64,000 nt of DNA from Flavobacterium psychrophilum (GCA_945879625.1 CAMCVA010000011.1:23937-87936), one strand, 5' to 3'; shown: positions 53,435 to 62,381, counted from the first letter of the stretch. The notes: generated from the letters alone by a model not told the origin. Numbers and translations are program-made.

Positions 53435-53914
53435 CTAGAACTTGTAGCCTGTACCAATTAAAAAGTGAGTCACCTTCACATCTCCGGTTAAACCCATGTC
53501 GTAACGGGGTTCAATAAAAAATTGATCCGTAATATCATAGGAAGCACCTATACCTAAATTAAAGCGCGTTTTTTCAGTATCAGCTGAATCCATGCTGTAG
53601 TATAATGTAGGACCAGCCAATAAATTTAATTTATCTGACAAATTATATTTAGCAATAGCAGGAATGCTTAAATAATCAAACTTAGCGCCATCTTTTGAAG
53701 CCGTGTGGTAATTTAAACCGGGTTGTAAAACAATTTTATCTGACATTTCAAATTCGGCAAAACCACCAAAATAAAATCCAGATGCATTGGCAGATCCGTA
53801 TGTTGATTTAGCCGAAACCATATCAATACCGCCTTTAATACCATACTTCATGTCTTGTGCACTGGCTATGCCAAAAGCTGCAATTGCTAAAACTGTTAAC
53901 GTAATTTTTTTCAT
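53435..53914 (-). CDS. Small outer-membrane beta-barrel protein
   Basis: 159 residues from the ATG at 53914, where the signal peptide begins (KKITLTVLAIAAFGIASAQ). A typical eight-strand PorT/OMP_b-brl pattern: MKYGIKGGIDMVS, FYFGGFAEFEMSDKIVLQPG, LNYHT, ATHFLIGTGYKF-like end. It is a paralogue of the barrel at 51923 and has a NarL-like palindrome 86 bases before its start. Confidence 0.82.
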   Translation of the reverse strand: MKKITLTVLAIAAFGIASAQDMKYGIKGGIDMVSAKSTYGSANASGFYFGGFAEFEMSDKIVLQPGLNYHTASKDGAKFDYLSIPAIAKYNLSDKLNLLAGPTLYYSMDSADTEKTRFNLGIGASYDITDQFFIEPRYDMGLTGDVKVTHFLIGTGYKF

Positions 53915-53968
53915 AGTTAGTTTTTTTTTAATTAATGAATTTGAAACCACTAGTTGATTTCATTTATA

Positions 53969-54015
53969 CAAATAGAACCATTTAATTCACCTGTGTAAAT
54001 ACCCATTTGTGGGTA
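53969..54015 (-). promoter_or_regulatory. NarL-like palindrome and -7 element before the 53435 barrel gene
   Basis: TACCCAT-TT-GTGGGTA at 54000-54015 lies exactly 23 bases before a -7-like TCTATTTG (53976-53969, - strand). Flanking bases extend the symmetry to AAATACCCA/TGGGTATTT. Confidence 0.6.
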
Positions 54016-54023
54016 TTTTCAAT

Positions 54024-55688
54024 TTATTTTGTCTGCAACACCTTCTTGAATAACTCCGTGATTAATCGGGCTTCTTCGATGGTGCTGGTTTGAATGTTAA
54101 AAGTGTTTTGGTAGTTTTTGATAGCACCGTCTTCGTAGTATTTCATAATTTTCTCCATGTAATTGGTAGATAAACTCACATATACTGCGGTTGAAGAGGT
54201 ATTAAACGCTACCGTCACCGGATTGATGTCGTTAATATTGAACTCATACACCTTAAGCTTGCTGCTTTTTTCGCCAATTTCGGTGCTCTTAAATTGCAAA
54301 ATCGGATTCTCTTTGAGCTCCAATTGCTGCTCGTAGGTGAGCTTGTTTTCGGTGACTTTACTGATGTTATTTTTAATTTGATTCAAAAGCTCTTTTTTGC
54401 TACCTGACACCCGAATTTCCTGAGCTTCACACAAGTCAACCAAGCGCTCAAGCACGGCACGACACACAATAGCATCCTCTACCTCACCCAGTTGAAATTC
54501 AATTTGGTTGGTGTAACTTTTAAGGACTTGGTTTTCTGTAAATTTGATGAATTTGCTGCCGGCCTTGGTTTTGCAATTGATAACCACATTTTTTCCTTCG
54601 GTGTTGTAGGCAATCAAATTCTTGCCCAAATCACGTAAATTCAGTTGGTAGATATTGTCGGTCATTTTGGTTGGCGTAGCTTCTTTTTTGGTAAAGCTCA
54701 ACACGCAATCACCTGCCAATTGCTGGGTAAAGGTTACCTCATTGATGGTCACTGATTTGATCTTCGAATTCAAGATGTCGATGCCTTCGCCAACCGATTT
54801 AATTTTGGGAATCATCGCTTCGATTTTATCCTCCGAGAGCAACACAGCTTGTTTTAACACCTTTTGTAAATCGCGGGATTTTTCGACACTTTCACAGTAA
54901 AAATCAAAATTGTTTACATAGTCTTTTTGCACTGTGGTTGCAAACGCTTTAATCACGTCTAATTTGCGTCTGGTTTCGACATGCACCACAATTACATCGC
55001 CTTTTACTTCGGCAAAAATGGAATTTGGATTCAAATTGGCCAAATTAAACTGAAAAGAACTATTCACCGATTTTCCGCTAGAAACTTGGTCTATTGTAAA
55101 TTCTAATCGTCCCGGAATTTTAGCCGAACTAGTAAGCGTTTGGACATATTGTTTGTCGAGCAAATTCACTTGTTTTGTATTGGTCTCCAACCAACTGATG
55201 TGTTCTTGGTAGGATTTTAATGATAGACGCTTGTCGATAATGGATTCCGAAATTGGCACTAGCGCTTTCAATCCTTCAACCAATTCGCGACCATTGTCAA
55301 TATTTTTGGCATAGAAAAACACTTCTTGCTCATAATTTGATTTTTGGCTATCTGTTGTTTTCTTAATAAATTTTTGCTTCTTGGCTACCAAACACTGCAC
55401 CTGAATCACGTCTTTGTTGGTAAAGGCCCGAATGGTATTGATGTCAATATCGGCTAAATTAAACTCGTAAACCTCTTGTTGGGATTTGCCGTCCTTGATG
55501 GTGGTCGTGGTACAAGTATACAACAACACCCCCGGTTCTTTTTCCTTCAGGGTTTGGGTAATTTGATTTTTGTTGTTTTCGACTGTTTGCAAGACAGTTT
55601 GCATTCCTGCAACTGCAGAGGAAAATGATTGCGCACCCGCTAAAAATGAAGTACATAGAAAAATTAAGAATAGAAAATAAAATTTCAT
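54024..55688 (-). CDS. Exported protein with four tandem repeats of one domain
   Basis: 554 residues with a signal peptide (LIFLCTSFLAGAQ) and no lipobox. Four copies of a domain of about 135 residues are visible through Y-x-F/L-N-hydrophobic strands at residues 74 (YEFNLADID), 212 (FQFNLANLN), 347 (YQLNLRDLG) and 481 (YEFNINDIN), each followed by a V-x-V strand, an F/I-K stretch, NY/SY, and a helix with E-L-x-x-x-L. Spacings are 138, 135 and 134. The copies are diverged. I do not recognise the family. It lies 80 bases downstream of the lipoprotein gene at 55769 and may be transcribed with it. Confidence 0.75.
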   Translation of the reverse strand: MKFYFLFLIFLCTSFLAGAQSFSSAVAGMQTVLQTVENNKNQITQTLKEKEPGVLLYTCTTTTIKDGKSQQEVYEFNLADIDINTIRAFTNKDVIQVQCLVAKKQKFIKKTTDSQKSNYEQEVFFYAKNIDNGRELVEGLKALVPISESIIDKRLSLKSYQEHISWLETNTKQVNLLDKQYVQTLTSSAKIPGRLEFTIDQVSSGKSVNSSFQFNLANLNPNSIFAEVKGDVIVVHVETRRKLDVIKAFATTVQKDYVNNFDFYCESVEKSRDLQKVLKQAVLLSEDKIEAMIPKIKSVGEGIDILNSKIKSVTINEVTFTQQLAGDCVLSFTKKEATPTKMTDNIYQLNLRDLGKNLIAYNTEGKNVVINCKTKAGSKFIKFTENQVLKSYTNQIEFQLGEVEDAIVCRAVLERLVDLCEAQEIRVSGSKKELLNQIKNNISKVTENKLTYEQQLELKENPILQFKSTEIGEKSSKLKVYEFNINDINPVTVAFNTSSTAVYVSLSTNYMEKIMKYYEDGAIKNYQNTFNIQTSTIEEARLITELFKKVLQTK

Positions 55689-55768
55689 GGAATTGGAATA
55701 TTAAACGGTTTTTTAACAAAAAAACTTTGTTTGCGATAGCTCTGCAATTTTAAACGGTAATACAGCGA

Positions 55769-56218
55769 TTAATAATTGGAATGAAACCAGTGTGTTGATT
55801 CGCCAACAGCGTTTAGTGTCCCTGTTTTGGTGCTTATTACTGATCCGTTTTTTATAACCCGAATACTAAAAGTAGAGGAAGCCCCATCAGTTCCACAATC
55901 ATTGAAATACTTAATCCAATATTCATATTGACCAGCTGGCGCGGTGCCTTCTACCCAATAAATATTTTCGTTTGGTCCACTTGCACATGAACTACATTTA
56001 CAATCCACATCCAAAGTACCTTGATCAGCACTGCGATTAAGATAGGAAATAACGGCCCCAGAAGGTGTACGCACATACAAGTCCAAATCAACCTTAGCAG
56101 CATTTGTAAATTGCAAATTAAAACGGGGATTCCCGTCTTGTCCAACCAAATCAGTTGTATCTAGTTCGTCAGGTTCTTCGTCAGATACACATGAAAGTAA
56201 CAATGTACCCATAAACAA
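55769..56218 (-). CDS. Lipoprotein of unknown function near the two-component system
   Basis: 149 residues as read from a TTG at 56218, or 142-157 depending on the start. Upstream in frame the bases code IKKLLLLL before FMGTLLLSC, which would complete a normal lipoprotein signal; the only possible start there is ATT at 56239, since a stop lies at 56245-56243. The body (FNLQFTNAAKVDLDLYVRTP, YWIKYFNDCGT, FSIRVIKNGSVISTKTGTLN) looks like a beta-sandwich with four Cys residues, CKCSSC among them. A NarL-like palindrome lies 80 bases upstream. Confidence 0.7.
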   Translation of the reverse strand: MFMGTLLLSCVSDEEPDELDTTDLVGQDGNPRFNLQFTNAAKVDLDLYVRTPSGAVISYLNRSADQGTLDVDCKCSSCASGPNENIYWVEGTAPAGQYEYWIKYFNDCGTDGASSTFSIRVIKNGSVISTKTGTLNAVGESTHWFHSNY

Positions 56219-56266
56219 TAATAAGAGTAGTTTTTTAATGATTTACAAATTTAAATTAGTTGATAA

Positions 56267-56313
56267 CAAATAAAATGTAAAACACTGCCTTAGTCAATAC
56301 CCATTTGTGGGTA
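56267..56313 (-). promoter_or_regulatory. NarL-like palindrome and -7 element before the 55769 lipoprotein gene
   Basis: TACCCAT-TT-GTGGGTA at 56298-56313 lies 23 bases before TTTATTTG (56274-56267, - strand), the same geometry and almost the same -7 word as the 54000 site. Confidence 0.6.
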
Positions 56314-56329
56314 ATTAGGTAAACTCAAA

Positions 56330-58120
56330 TTACTGCGGAATCTCCCGGGGCAATTTAATTTGCACCACGGTTCCTTGACCACGCGTGCTGGTGAGCTCAA
56401 AAGTACCCTGGTAATTTTGAATTCGTTTGAGGCTGTTTTCTAAACCAAACCCAAAGAAGTGTTGGGTAGCATCAAATCCGCAGCCATCATCGGTAATCTG
56501 AATGAGGTAATGCGAAGTATAACCATAAAATTCAATCAGGATCATGGTAGCCTGGCCGTGTTTCACCGCATTATTTATCAATTCTAAAGCAATCAGGTAC
56601 ACGTCATACACCCAGTCTGCAGGAATAATTTCGGGAAAATTATAATTATACACTTCTATTTTGGGCACTGCTACTGTTCGGGTTCTGCTCACAATATGAT
56701 CGTGTAAACTGGCATATAAGGCGCCTTCGTCGAGGGATTTGGGCAAGATTTGATGCGAAATCATGCGAATGTCATCTGACAAATCGGCCATTGAATCGTT
56801 TACTTCCTGAAACTGTTTGAGTTGTATCAATTGTCGAATATAGGCCAATTGACTACCAATGTTGTCGTGAATCAGATTGGCAATGGAGCGGCGTTCACGT
56901 ACCTGCGTTTGGGAAATCACTTGTATGGTTTTGTCGCGTTCGTGCAGTAAATCGGTAACCAATTGCGAATTTTCTTTATAGGTATTGAGGTACTTATTGG
57001 TTAATATATACCCAAATAAAAGGGATTCATACAAAAACACAATGACCAATAAATTTTCTGGAAAACTGGCTTCAATCACTTTAAAAGAGCGCAACAAAAT
57101 AGCATGTCCCCAAAACAAATGGGGCCAAAAGGTAAGCAGCATGAGATAACATGATTTTGCTTCGAAGCGAATGTTGCGAAACACGGCAAATACCATATAA
57201 ATAAAACTCAACGTAATAGTAGAATACACCAAGTAAAAACAAATCTTTAAAATGAAATTCCATTCTAATGCATAGAAAAAGATAGAGAGAAAAATAATTG
57301 ATGTAGTTACCCACAAACTCAATAGGATGTGTCTAAATTGCTTGGGTTGATGCGTTTCTAAATTGGTAAAACTGCAAATAAGCCTCGTTAAGATCACAAA
57401 CCAAATCGTGGAAGCATAAATATGCAACTCACTAAAATACAAGAACTGAGGGAAAAGTGTATACTTGGCAAAATTGGAGTAACTCACAATATAAATAATA
57501 GAACACAACGAATAGAGCGTATAATAAAAATAAACCGGGCGTTTGGTGATGGTGAATAAACTGATGTTTAATAAAATTAAAATCAAAATAACTCCAATAA
57601 AAACCGAGATAACCACCAGTTTGACATTTGATAGTTTTACCAGCTCGGCCACCGATTCTACGCCATAAGAAAACTCAAAAAAGGAAGTGGTTTTTTTGAG
57701 TTTTACCAAAGCTGTTTTTTGTTGGTGGGGTTCTAGCGAAAACACAAATGAATGGTAGGATAAAAATTGGGCTTCGTTGGCTGTTCGATCACCCAAAATA
57801 CGGATTCGATTGGGCTCGTAACACACCAAACTGTCAATGTTGTTGTTGTAGAAGGTTAGACCAAAACGCTGCTTGTTTGCCGTGGTATTAGTAAACTGAA
57901 AACGACACCAAACCGTGGCATTTACATTGTAGCCAATATTGATGTGCTTATCAGCTGGCAACGTTTTCCAAGCCGATTTAGGCAAATTTGTTGGCGAATA
58001 ATGCGAAGTAGAATCAACGAAATAGTGCGCTGAATGGCGTACAGCAGGAAAATCGAACTGGGCATGTGCGGTGAAGCCTAGAACGAGTACACTAAGAAAA
58101 TAGATTATTCTCATGCGCAA
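56330..58120 (-). CDS. Sensor histidine kinase with 7TM-type sensor region
   Basis: 596 residues. The signal peptide ends TAHA, then a periplasmic domain of the DISM type (about 20-170), seven membrane helices (about 175-380), a short coiled coil, and a HisKA_3-type core: RERRSIANLIHDNIGSQLAY with the phospho-His, then HATPase motifs ELINNAVKHG, DDGCGF and GFGLENSLKRI. It overlaps the response regulator gene by 29 bases, so the two make one system. The signal is unknown. Confidence 0.9.
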   Translation of the reverse strand: MRMRIIYFLSVLVLGFTAHAQFDFPAVRHSAHYFVDSTSHYSPTNLPKSAWKTLPADKHINIGYNVNATVWCRFQFTNTTANKQRFGLTFYNNNIDSLVCYEPNRIRILGDRTANEAQFLSYHSFVFSLEPHQQKTALVKLKKTTSFFEFSYGVESVAELVKLSNVKLVVISVFIGVILILILLNISLFTITKRPVYFYYTLYSLCSIIYIVSYSNFAKYTLFPQFLYFSELHIYASTIWFVILTRLICSFTNLETHQPKQFRHILLSLWVTTSIIFLSIFFYALEWNFILKICFYLVYSTITLSFIYMVFAVFRNIRFEAKSCYLMLLTFWPHLFWGHAILLRSFKVIEASFPENLLVIVFLYESLLFGYILTNKYLNTYKENSQLVTDLLHERDKTIQVISQTQVRERRSIANLIHDNIGSQLAYIRQLIQLKQFQEVNDSMADLSDDIRMISHQILPKSLDEGALYASLHDHIVSRTRTVAVPKIEVYNYNFPEIIPADWVYDVYLIALELINNAVKHGQATMILIEFYGYTSHYLIQITDDGCGFDATQHFFGFGLENSLKRIQNYQGTFELTSTRGQGTVVQIKLPREIPQ

Positions 58121-58724
58121 ATTTAATGAGCGAACTGCTGTTGGATATTTCTAGTTTCTTGTTGATGTTTTTGCGGTGCGTATCTACCGTTGTTTTACTG
58201 ATAAATAATACACCGGCAATTTCCTTGCTGGTTTTTCCTTCAATGATCAGCCGGATAATTTGTTTTTCTTGGGCCGAAAGGGAAAACTTTTTCAGCTGGG
58301 CTTCGTCTTTTACCACAAAATCGGACACTCCTTTTTTGGTGGTTTTGGTGTGGTAAAAATCGAACGATTTTGACTCTATCACTTCAAGCAATTCTTCTAT
58401 GGGCGTTTCTTTGGGCAAAAAAGCACTCACCCCAAAACGTTGTGCTTTGCTCACTAAAAACTCTTCAAAGTAGGCCGACAATATAATGACTTTGGTCTTT
58501 GGATGAATTTTTTTGAACTGCTGAATGAGCTGAAACCCATCGCGATCGTCAATATTTAGGTCGCAAATAAACACGTCAACAGCTGCCGATGTGAAATAAT
58601 TTTGGCATTGATCGGAATCGCTAAACAAGGTGATTTCGTAATTAGTGCCAAATTTCTTTAACACCTCTGACAGTCCATTCAAAAACAGCAAATGATCATC
58701 ACAAATAAGAATTTTTTTATGCAT
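58092..58724 (-). CDS. NarL/LuxR-family response regulator
   Basis: 210 residues. The receiver has D9/D10, phospho-Asp D55 (FICDLNI), S83 and K105. The LuxR-type HTH is at about 147-205 (LSAQEKQIIRLIIEGKTSKE, ISKTTVDTHRKNINKKLEIS). It pairs with the overlapping kinase. NarL-like sites in nearby promoters are good candidates for its targets. Confidence 0.92.
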   Translation of the reverse strand: MHKKILICDDHLLFLNGLSEVLKKFGTNYEITLFSDSDQCQNYFTSAAVDVFICDLNIDDRDGFQLIQQFKKIHPKTKVIILSAYFEEFLVSKAQRFGVSAFLPKETPIEELLEVIESKSFDFYHTKTTKKGVSDFVVKDEAQLKKFSLSAQEKQIIRLIIEGKTSKEIAGVLFISKTTVDTHRKNINKKLEISNSSSLIKFAHENNLFS

Positions 58725-58807
58725 AATGATGGGTTGCTAAGAAATAATAACATTAAAATAATGCAATGTAAACTTAATACATTCTTCGAAAATACAATTT
58801 AAAAAAA

Positions 58808-58838
58808 CTACTCAGTGCAACTGGATTGCACTGAGTAG
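58808..58838 (-). terminator. Terminator of the lipocalin-like gene
   Basis: CTACTCAGTGCAA, CTGGA, TTGCACTGAGTAG: a 13-bp perfect stem, followed by Ts on the - strand. Confidence 0.85.
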
Positions 58839-58848
58839 TGTGACAAAA

Positions 58849-59271
58849 TTATTGTCTTACATAGACAGATCCCATATCTTGTATAGCCATAGAAGAAAGA
58901 GTTTGATACATGGTAACTTTGGTGTTGTTTTCGGTAAAAACAGTATAAATTGTACCAGACCCTAATTCACCTACTAATTGATATTGATTGTCTGCTATTT
59001 TAGACCAAGTGCCTTCAATTATACTAGTTGAGCCTCCACAAGTATAATCAGAAGTTACAAAAGCACCACTGGCATTTATGGCTAAAATTTCTCGGTCACA
59101 ATCAGCAACGACATCTTCTTCATACACACCGTCTATCCAATCACCTGTCCATTTCCAGGTGCCAACTAATTTTTCTGATGACGAATTGGCATCATCTTTT
59201 TTGTCTGAACTACACGAATAAAAACTTCCCATTCCAAGAACAAGCATACATAATACTGCAATTTTTTTCAT
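58849..59271 (-). CDS. Lipocalin-like lipoprotein
   Basis: 140 residues from the ATG at 59271, since the longer frame adds a non-signal leader. Lipobox at FYSC. The body (LVGTWKWTGDWIDG, IEGTWSKIADNQYQLV, GSGTIYTVFTENNTKVTMY) matches the short lipocalin-like family common in Flavobacteriia. It shares an intergenic space and the 59328 palindrome with the divergent gene at 59402. Confidence 0.82.
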   Translation of the reverse strand: MKKIAVLCMLVLGMGSFYSCSSDKKDDANSSSEKLVGTWKWTGDWIDGVYEEDVVADCDREILAINASGAFVTSDYTCGGSTSIIEGTWSKIADNQYQLVGELGSGTIYTVFTENNTKVTMYQTLSSMAIQDMGSVYVRQ

Positions 59272-59296
59272 TTTACTTTTTTTTAAGGTTAAGAAA

Positions 59297-59375
59297 CAAT
59301 AGTAGTGGTTCTTTACCCAATAATAAATACCCATAAATAGGTATTTTACATATGGGGTGAGTCTAATTAAATTTG
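59297..59375. promoter_or_regulatory. Divergent promoters around a shared NarL-like palindrome
   Basis: TACCCAT-AA-ATAGGTA at 59328-59343 fits the 7-2-7 NarL pattern. TACTATTG (59304-59297, - strand) lies 23 bases to the left and TAAATTTG (59368-59375, + strand) lies 24 bases to the right; both fit the -7 element, the second exactly. One operator may control both genes. Confidence 0.6.
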
Positions 59376-59401
59376 GAGTAACTAATTTAAACTCTTACTA
59401 T

Positions 59402-60610
59402 ATGAACAAATTATTTCTTTCTCTAGGGCTTTCAGTGGCCTTAGTATTGTCAAACTGTTCCAGTGCTGACAAAGCAAATTCTATTTCTCCTGCAGATGCT
59501 GATGCGTTAACAGAAGTATTAGTAATTCCCAATGCTCAAGTTGTGAATTCGCCCGACCTTCCTCCCTCATCTAGCCCCAGTTTGGCGCCAGCTGTAAACA
59601 ATGTAGACACTAACATTTCCTATTCAGCTGGGGGACAAATTGTAATTCCGAGTGATGTAATCTCTCCTGTAACTGCAAATATAGCTGGGGTTTACATTCA
59701 AGTAAAAGGGGCTTCAACCTATTTTGATGTACCCATCAATGCGGCTACTTTTAACGGCACATTTAGTATTCCCGTAAATTTACCATTAGAGGTTGGAGAC
59801 GGAGATTTTATTTTGGTTTTGAAATTTTATGATACCAACGGAAACATTAGTGCTATAACTGAGGTGAACATCCATGTGACGCAACCTACAAATTGCAACA
59901 CCACTAAGGTCTCTGGTGGTCAGGGATTAACGAGTAATATCTTTCAGGTGGGGAATAATTCGGGTATGATTACCATATCCTACGATACCTTTACTGTAAA
60001 AGATAAAATCGATGTGTTTCAAAACGGGGTTTGGTTGGGTGGTACAGGACCATCTACTGTGAGAGGCACCTTGCGTAGACCATTGAGTTGCAATGCAGCA
60101 ACTGAAGCCTTAGGGTATGTAGGTCAAAATAGCCAATTTGTTTTTGCCTATAATCCAGCAGCTGGAAACAATATTGAGGTGGTCGTATCCGGTTGTGAAA
60201 ATGGAGGCACCGCATGGGAATATACCTTTTCTTGCCCAGAAACCGTACAGCCCGGAAACGGTACATTTGTAATAAATGGAAGTTCATATACAGGAATTTG
60301 CCAAGGCACACAATCAGGTCAATGCACCGCAGAAAGTGGTAAAAATGTTACTTTGATAAATAGTGGTGGAAGTAAATCAGTGATTTTATATAATATGCCT
60401 TTAGCCAGTTCTGGTAGTACATCATTGGTGTATTTTGATACCGACAATTGCCAACCCTACATCATTGTAAATGACGGAAATATATATAGTGCCGGTACTA
60501 ACCTCACAGGCTCTATCGTAAAAACAGGGGCCAAGAGTTTCACCTTTAGCACTACGTTTGCCGATTTTGATGGCATTCAGCGTTCGGTAAGCGGCAGCGG
60601 ATCATATTAA
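59402..60610 (+). CDS. Large lipoprotein of unknown function
   Basis: 402 residues from the ATG at 59402. Lipobox at VLSNC. A Pro/Ser linker (about 55-70) is followed by a beta-sandwich-like region (GGQIVIPSDVISPVTANIAG) and two Gly/Asn-rich domains (GQGLTSNIFQVGNNSGMITI, GNGTFVINGSSYTGICQG). Several Cys pairs are present (NCNTT, CENGG, CQGTQSGQC). No known enzyme motif. Likely cell-surface. Confidence 0.75.
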   Translation: MNKLFLSLGLSVALVLSNCSSADKANSISPADADALTEVLVIPNAQVVNSPDLPPSSSPSLAPAVNNVDTNISYSAGGQIVIPSDVISPVTANIAGVYIQVKGASTYFDVPINAATFNGTFSIPVNLPLEVGDGDFILVLKFYDTNGNISAITEVNIHVTQPTNCNTTKVSGGQGLTSNIFQVGNNSGMITISYDTFTVKDKIDVFQNGVWLGGTGPSTVRGTLRRPLSCNAATEALGYVGQNSQFVFAYNPAAGNNIEVVVSGCENGGTAWEYTFSCPETVQPGNGTFVINGSSYTGICQGTQSGQCTAESGKNVTLINSGGSKSVILYNMPLASSGSTSLVYFDTDNCQPYIIVNDGNIYSAGTNLTGSIVKTGAKSFTFSTTFADFDGIQRSVSGSGSY

Positions 60611-60629
60611 ATAAATACACCTCATAAAA

Positions 60630-60655
60630 AAAGCCTCCCAGTGGGAGGCTTTTTG
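60630..60655. terminator. Bidirectional terminator between 59402 and 60674 genes
   Basis: AAGCCTCCCAGTGGGAGGCTT with A and T tails on both sides. Confidence 0.85.
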
Positions 60656-60673
60656 ATAAGAGATAAATTTCAA

Positions 60674-61213
60674 TTAAAATTTATACCCAAAAGAAACTGA
60701 AATTACATTGTTTTTCCCTTTTTCTAGAGTTGTATCTTTATTTACTGTAGACAAACCCATGTTGTAACGCAAATCTAACATCATGTTTTCGTTCAAGTCA
60801 TACCCAGCTCCAAGGTTTAAACCAAAATCGGTAGAGTTTAATGAATCTTTTACATCAACTCCTTCTGATTTAGCTGACATCAGCAAACCAATTTGTGGAC
60901 CTGCTTGAATGTTGAACGTTTCAGCTACATAATACTTAGCCATAACCGGGATATTAATGTACGTTAAATCAAGACTACCTCCGTCAAATTTACATCCTTG
61001 GTTTGAGTACACCAATTCCGGTTGAATGGCAAATTTGTCAGATGCTTTGTACTCCAATAAACCACCAATGTGGAAAGTCATTTTGGCAGTCGTTCCTTCA
61101 GCTCCAGCAATAGAAGCAGAATTCAAACCACCTTTTACTCCAAATTTGATGTCTTGCGCGTTTGCAAAACCAAATGCACATACTGCAATTGCAGATAAAA
61201 TAATTTTTTTCAT
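60674..61213 (-). CDS. PorT-type outer-membrane beta-barrel protein
   Basis: 179 residues. Signal peptide KKIILSAIAVCAFGFANAQ. The mature part follows the OMP_b-brl_2 plan: IKFGVKGGLNSASIAG, FHIGGLLEYKASDKFAIQPE, YVAETFNIQAGPQIG, FGLNLGAGYDLNENMMLDLR, and a final Phe. Its signal-peptide DNA is almost identical to that of the next gene. Confidence 0.85.
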   Translation of the reverse strand: MKKIILSAIAVCAFGFANAQDIKFGVKGGLNSASIAGAEGTTAKMTFHIGGLLEYKASDKFAIQPELVYSNQGCKFDGGSLDLTYINIPVMAKYYVAETFNIQAGPQIGLLMSAKSEGVDVKDSLNSTDFGLNLGAGYDLNENMMLDLRYNMGLSTVNKDTTLEKGKNNVISVSFGYKF

Positions 61214-61309
61214 ACTAAATGTTTGTTAAGATTAATAATGGTTAAAAGTAAAATTACCTATTAATTAATTTTATTTCTGTAGTTATTCTTATAAACAAAA
61301 CTATTAACA

Positions 61310-61338
61310 AAAAAAGCCTCCCAGTGGGAGGCTTTTAT
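61310..61338 (-). terminator. Terminator of the 61357 barrel gene
   Basis: AGCCTCCCAGTGGGAGGCT stem with a T-run on the - strand; same sequence as the terminator at 60630. Confidence 0.82.
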
Positions 61339-61356
61339 TTGAAATAATGAGTTTGA

Positions 61357-61956
61357 TTAGAATTTGTAGATCAAACCAAGTTTAGCAGCAGCAAAAATAT
61401 TGTTGTATTTGTTGTTGATGTCTAAAGTCATTGAAGTTCCTTTATCATCTCCTTGTTTTACAGTGTCATAACTAAAAACATCAGTTAAACCAAAATCAAC
61501 AGCCCATTTTGAATTAATCCAATAGTTAACTCCAATACCAGCATGCAAACCTAAACCTGTAGTTTTATCATCCCCAGCAACACCACTATCTTCTGAACCA
61601 GAGTGTAAACCAAAATTTGTAAACGTTTTGAAACGCTCACCAACATTCAAAAAGTAGTATCTACCACCTACGTTAATAACTGTTGATTTGGGTTTTGTAG
61701 TACCGTTGTCTTCAGAAGTTAATTCTAGACCAACAGTCAAAGCCAAATTGTCTGATAAAAAGTAACCAAATTCTGGAGCAATTGTACTAGAAGTAGTTTT
61801 TCCAGTTACACCTGAAACAGTAACTTCAGTTGATGAATAGGAAATTGAACCACCTAAATACATGTCTCCTGTAGCGAAACCATAAGACTCTTTGTCTTGC
61901 GCGTTAGCAAAACCGAATGCACATACTGCAATTGCAGATAAAATAATTTTTTTCAT
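61357..61956 (-). CDS. Outer-membrane beta-barrel protein
   Basis: 199 residues. The same signal peptide as its neighbour, then MYLGGSISYSSTEVTVSG, FGYFLSDNLALTVGLELTSE, LGLHAGIGVNYWINSKWAVD and KLGLIYKF at the end. This is a porin-family beta-barrel of the OMP_b-brl type. The mature part is only distantly like that at 60674. Confidence 0.85.
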   Translation of the reverse strand: MKKIILSAIAVCAFGFANAQDKESYGFATGDMYLGGSISYSSTEVTVSGVTGKTTSSTIAPEFGYFLSDNLALTVGLELTSEDNGTTKPKSTVINVGGRYYFLNVGERFKTFTNFGLHSGSEDSGVAGDDKTTGLGLHAGIGVNYWINSKWAVDFGLTDVFSYDTVKQGDDKGTSMTLDINNKYNNIFAAAKLGLIYKF

Positions 61957-62381
61957 AATTAAAGTTTGTTTAAAATTAGTATGTCAAAAGTATATTGAAC
62001 TAAAACGTTATCGTTAATGTTAAATTAACACTTATTAACAAAGTTGTTAACATTGAAAGCTAATATTCAATATAAAAATCCTGAAAACAAGCCTTTTTTA
62101 TAAGGTATATGGTAAAAAATTGTTAATAAGCTATTTTAAATCAACCAATTAGTTAACTCAATTTGCCCCTATATTTCCCGTACTAATTTTACAACTAGTT
62201 AGGTAAGTCAATCATTTATTTCTTTTCAATAGACTTGTATAACATAAATTTCTTGTTTTACTATCCTAACTTCAAATCGGCTGACCATTTAAATAAACGT
62301 ACAATAAATACCACAAAATCTATTTTTATATCCGAATCAGCTCCCTATTTATTTCCTACTTTTGTTTCAAACTACTAATTC
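61957..62381. other. AT-rich divergent intergenic region
   Basis: No gene is seen in 425 bases. CAAAAGTA at 61985-61992 gives TACTTTTG on the - strand for the barrel gene, and TACTTTTG at 62357-62364 lies 17 bases before aroQ. Neither has a clear TTG at -33. Several GTTAA/TTAAC words (62025-62050) are present without obvious order. Confidence 0.4.

Noticed and set aside
62025-62060. GTTAA-rich stretch as another attC-like site
   Set aside because: The words do not form long paired arms and lack the TAACA...CGTTA frame with inner stems.
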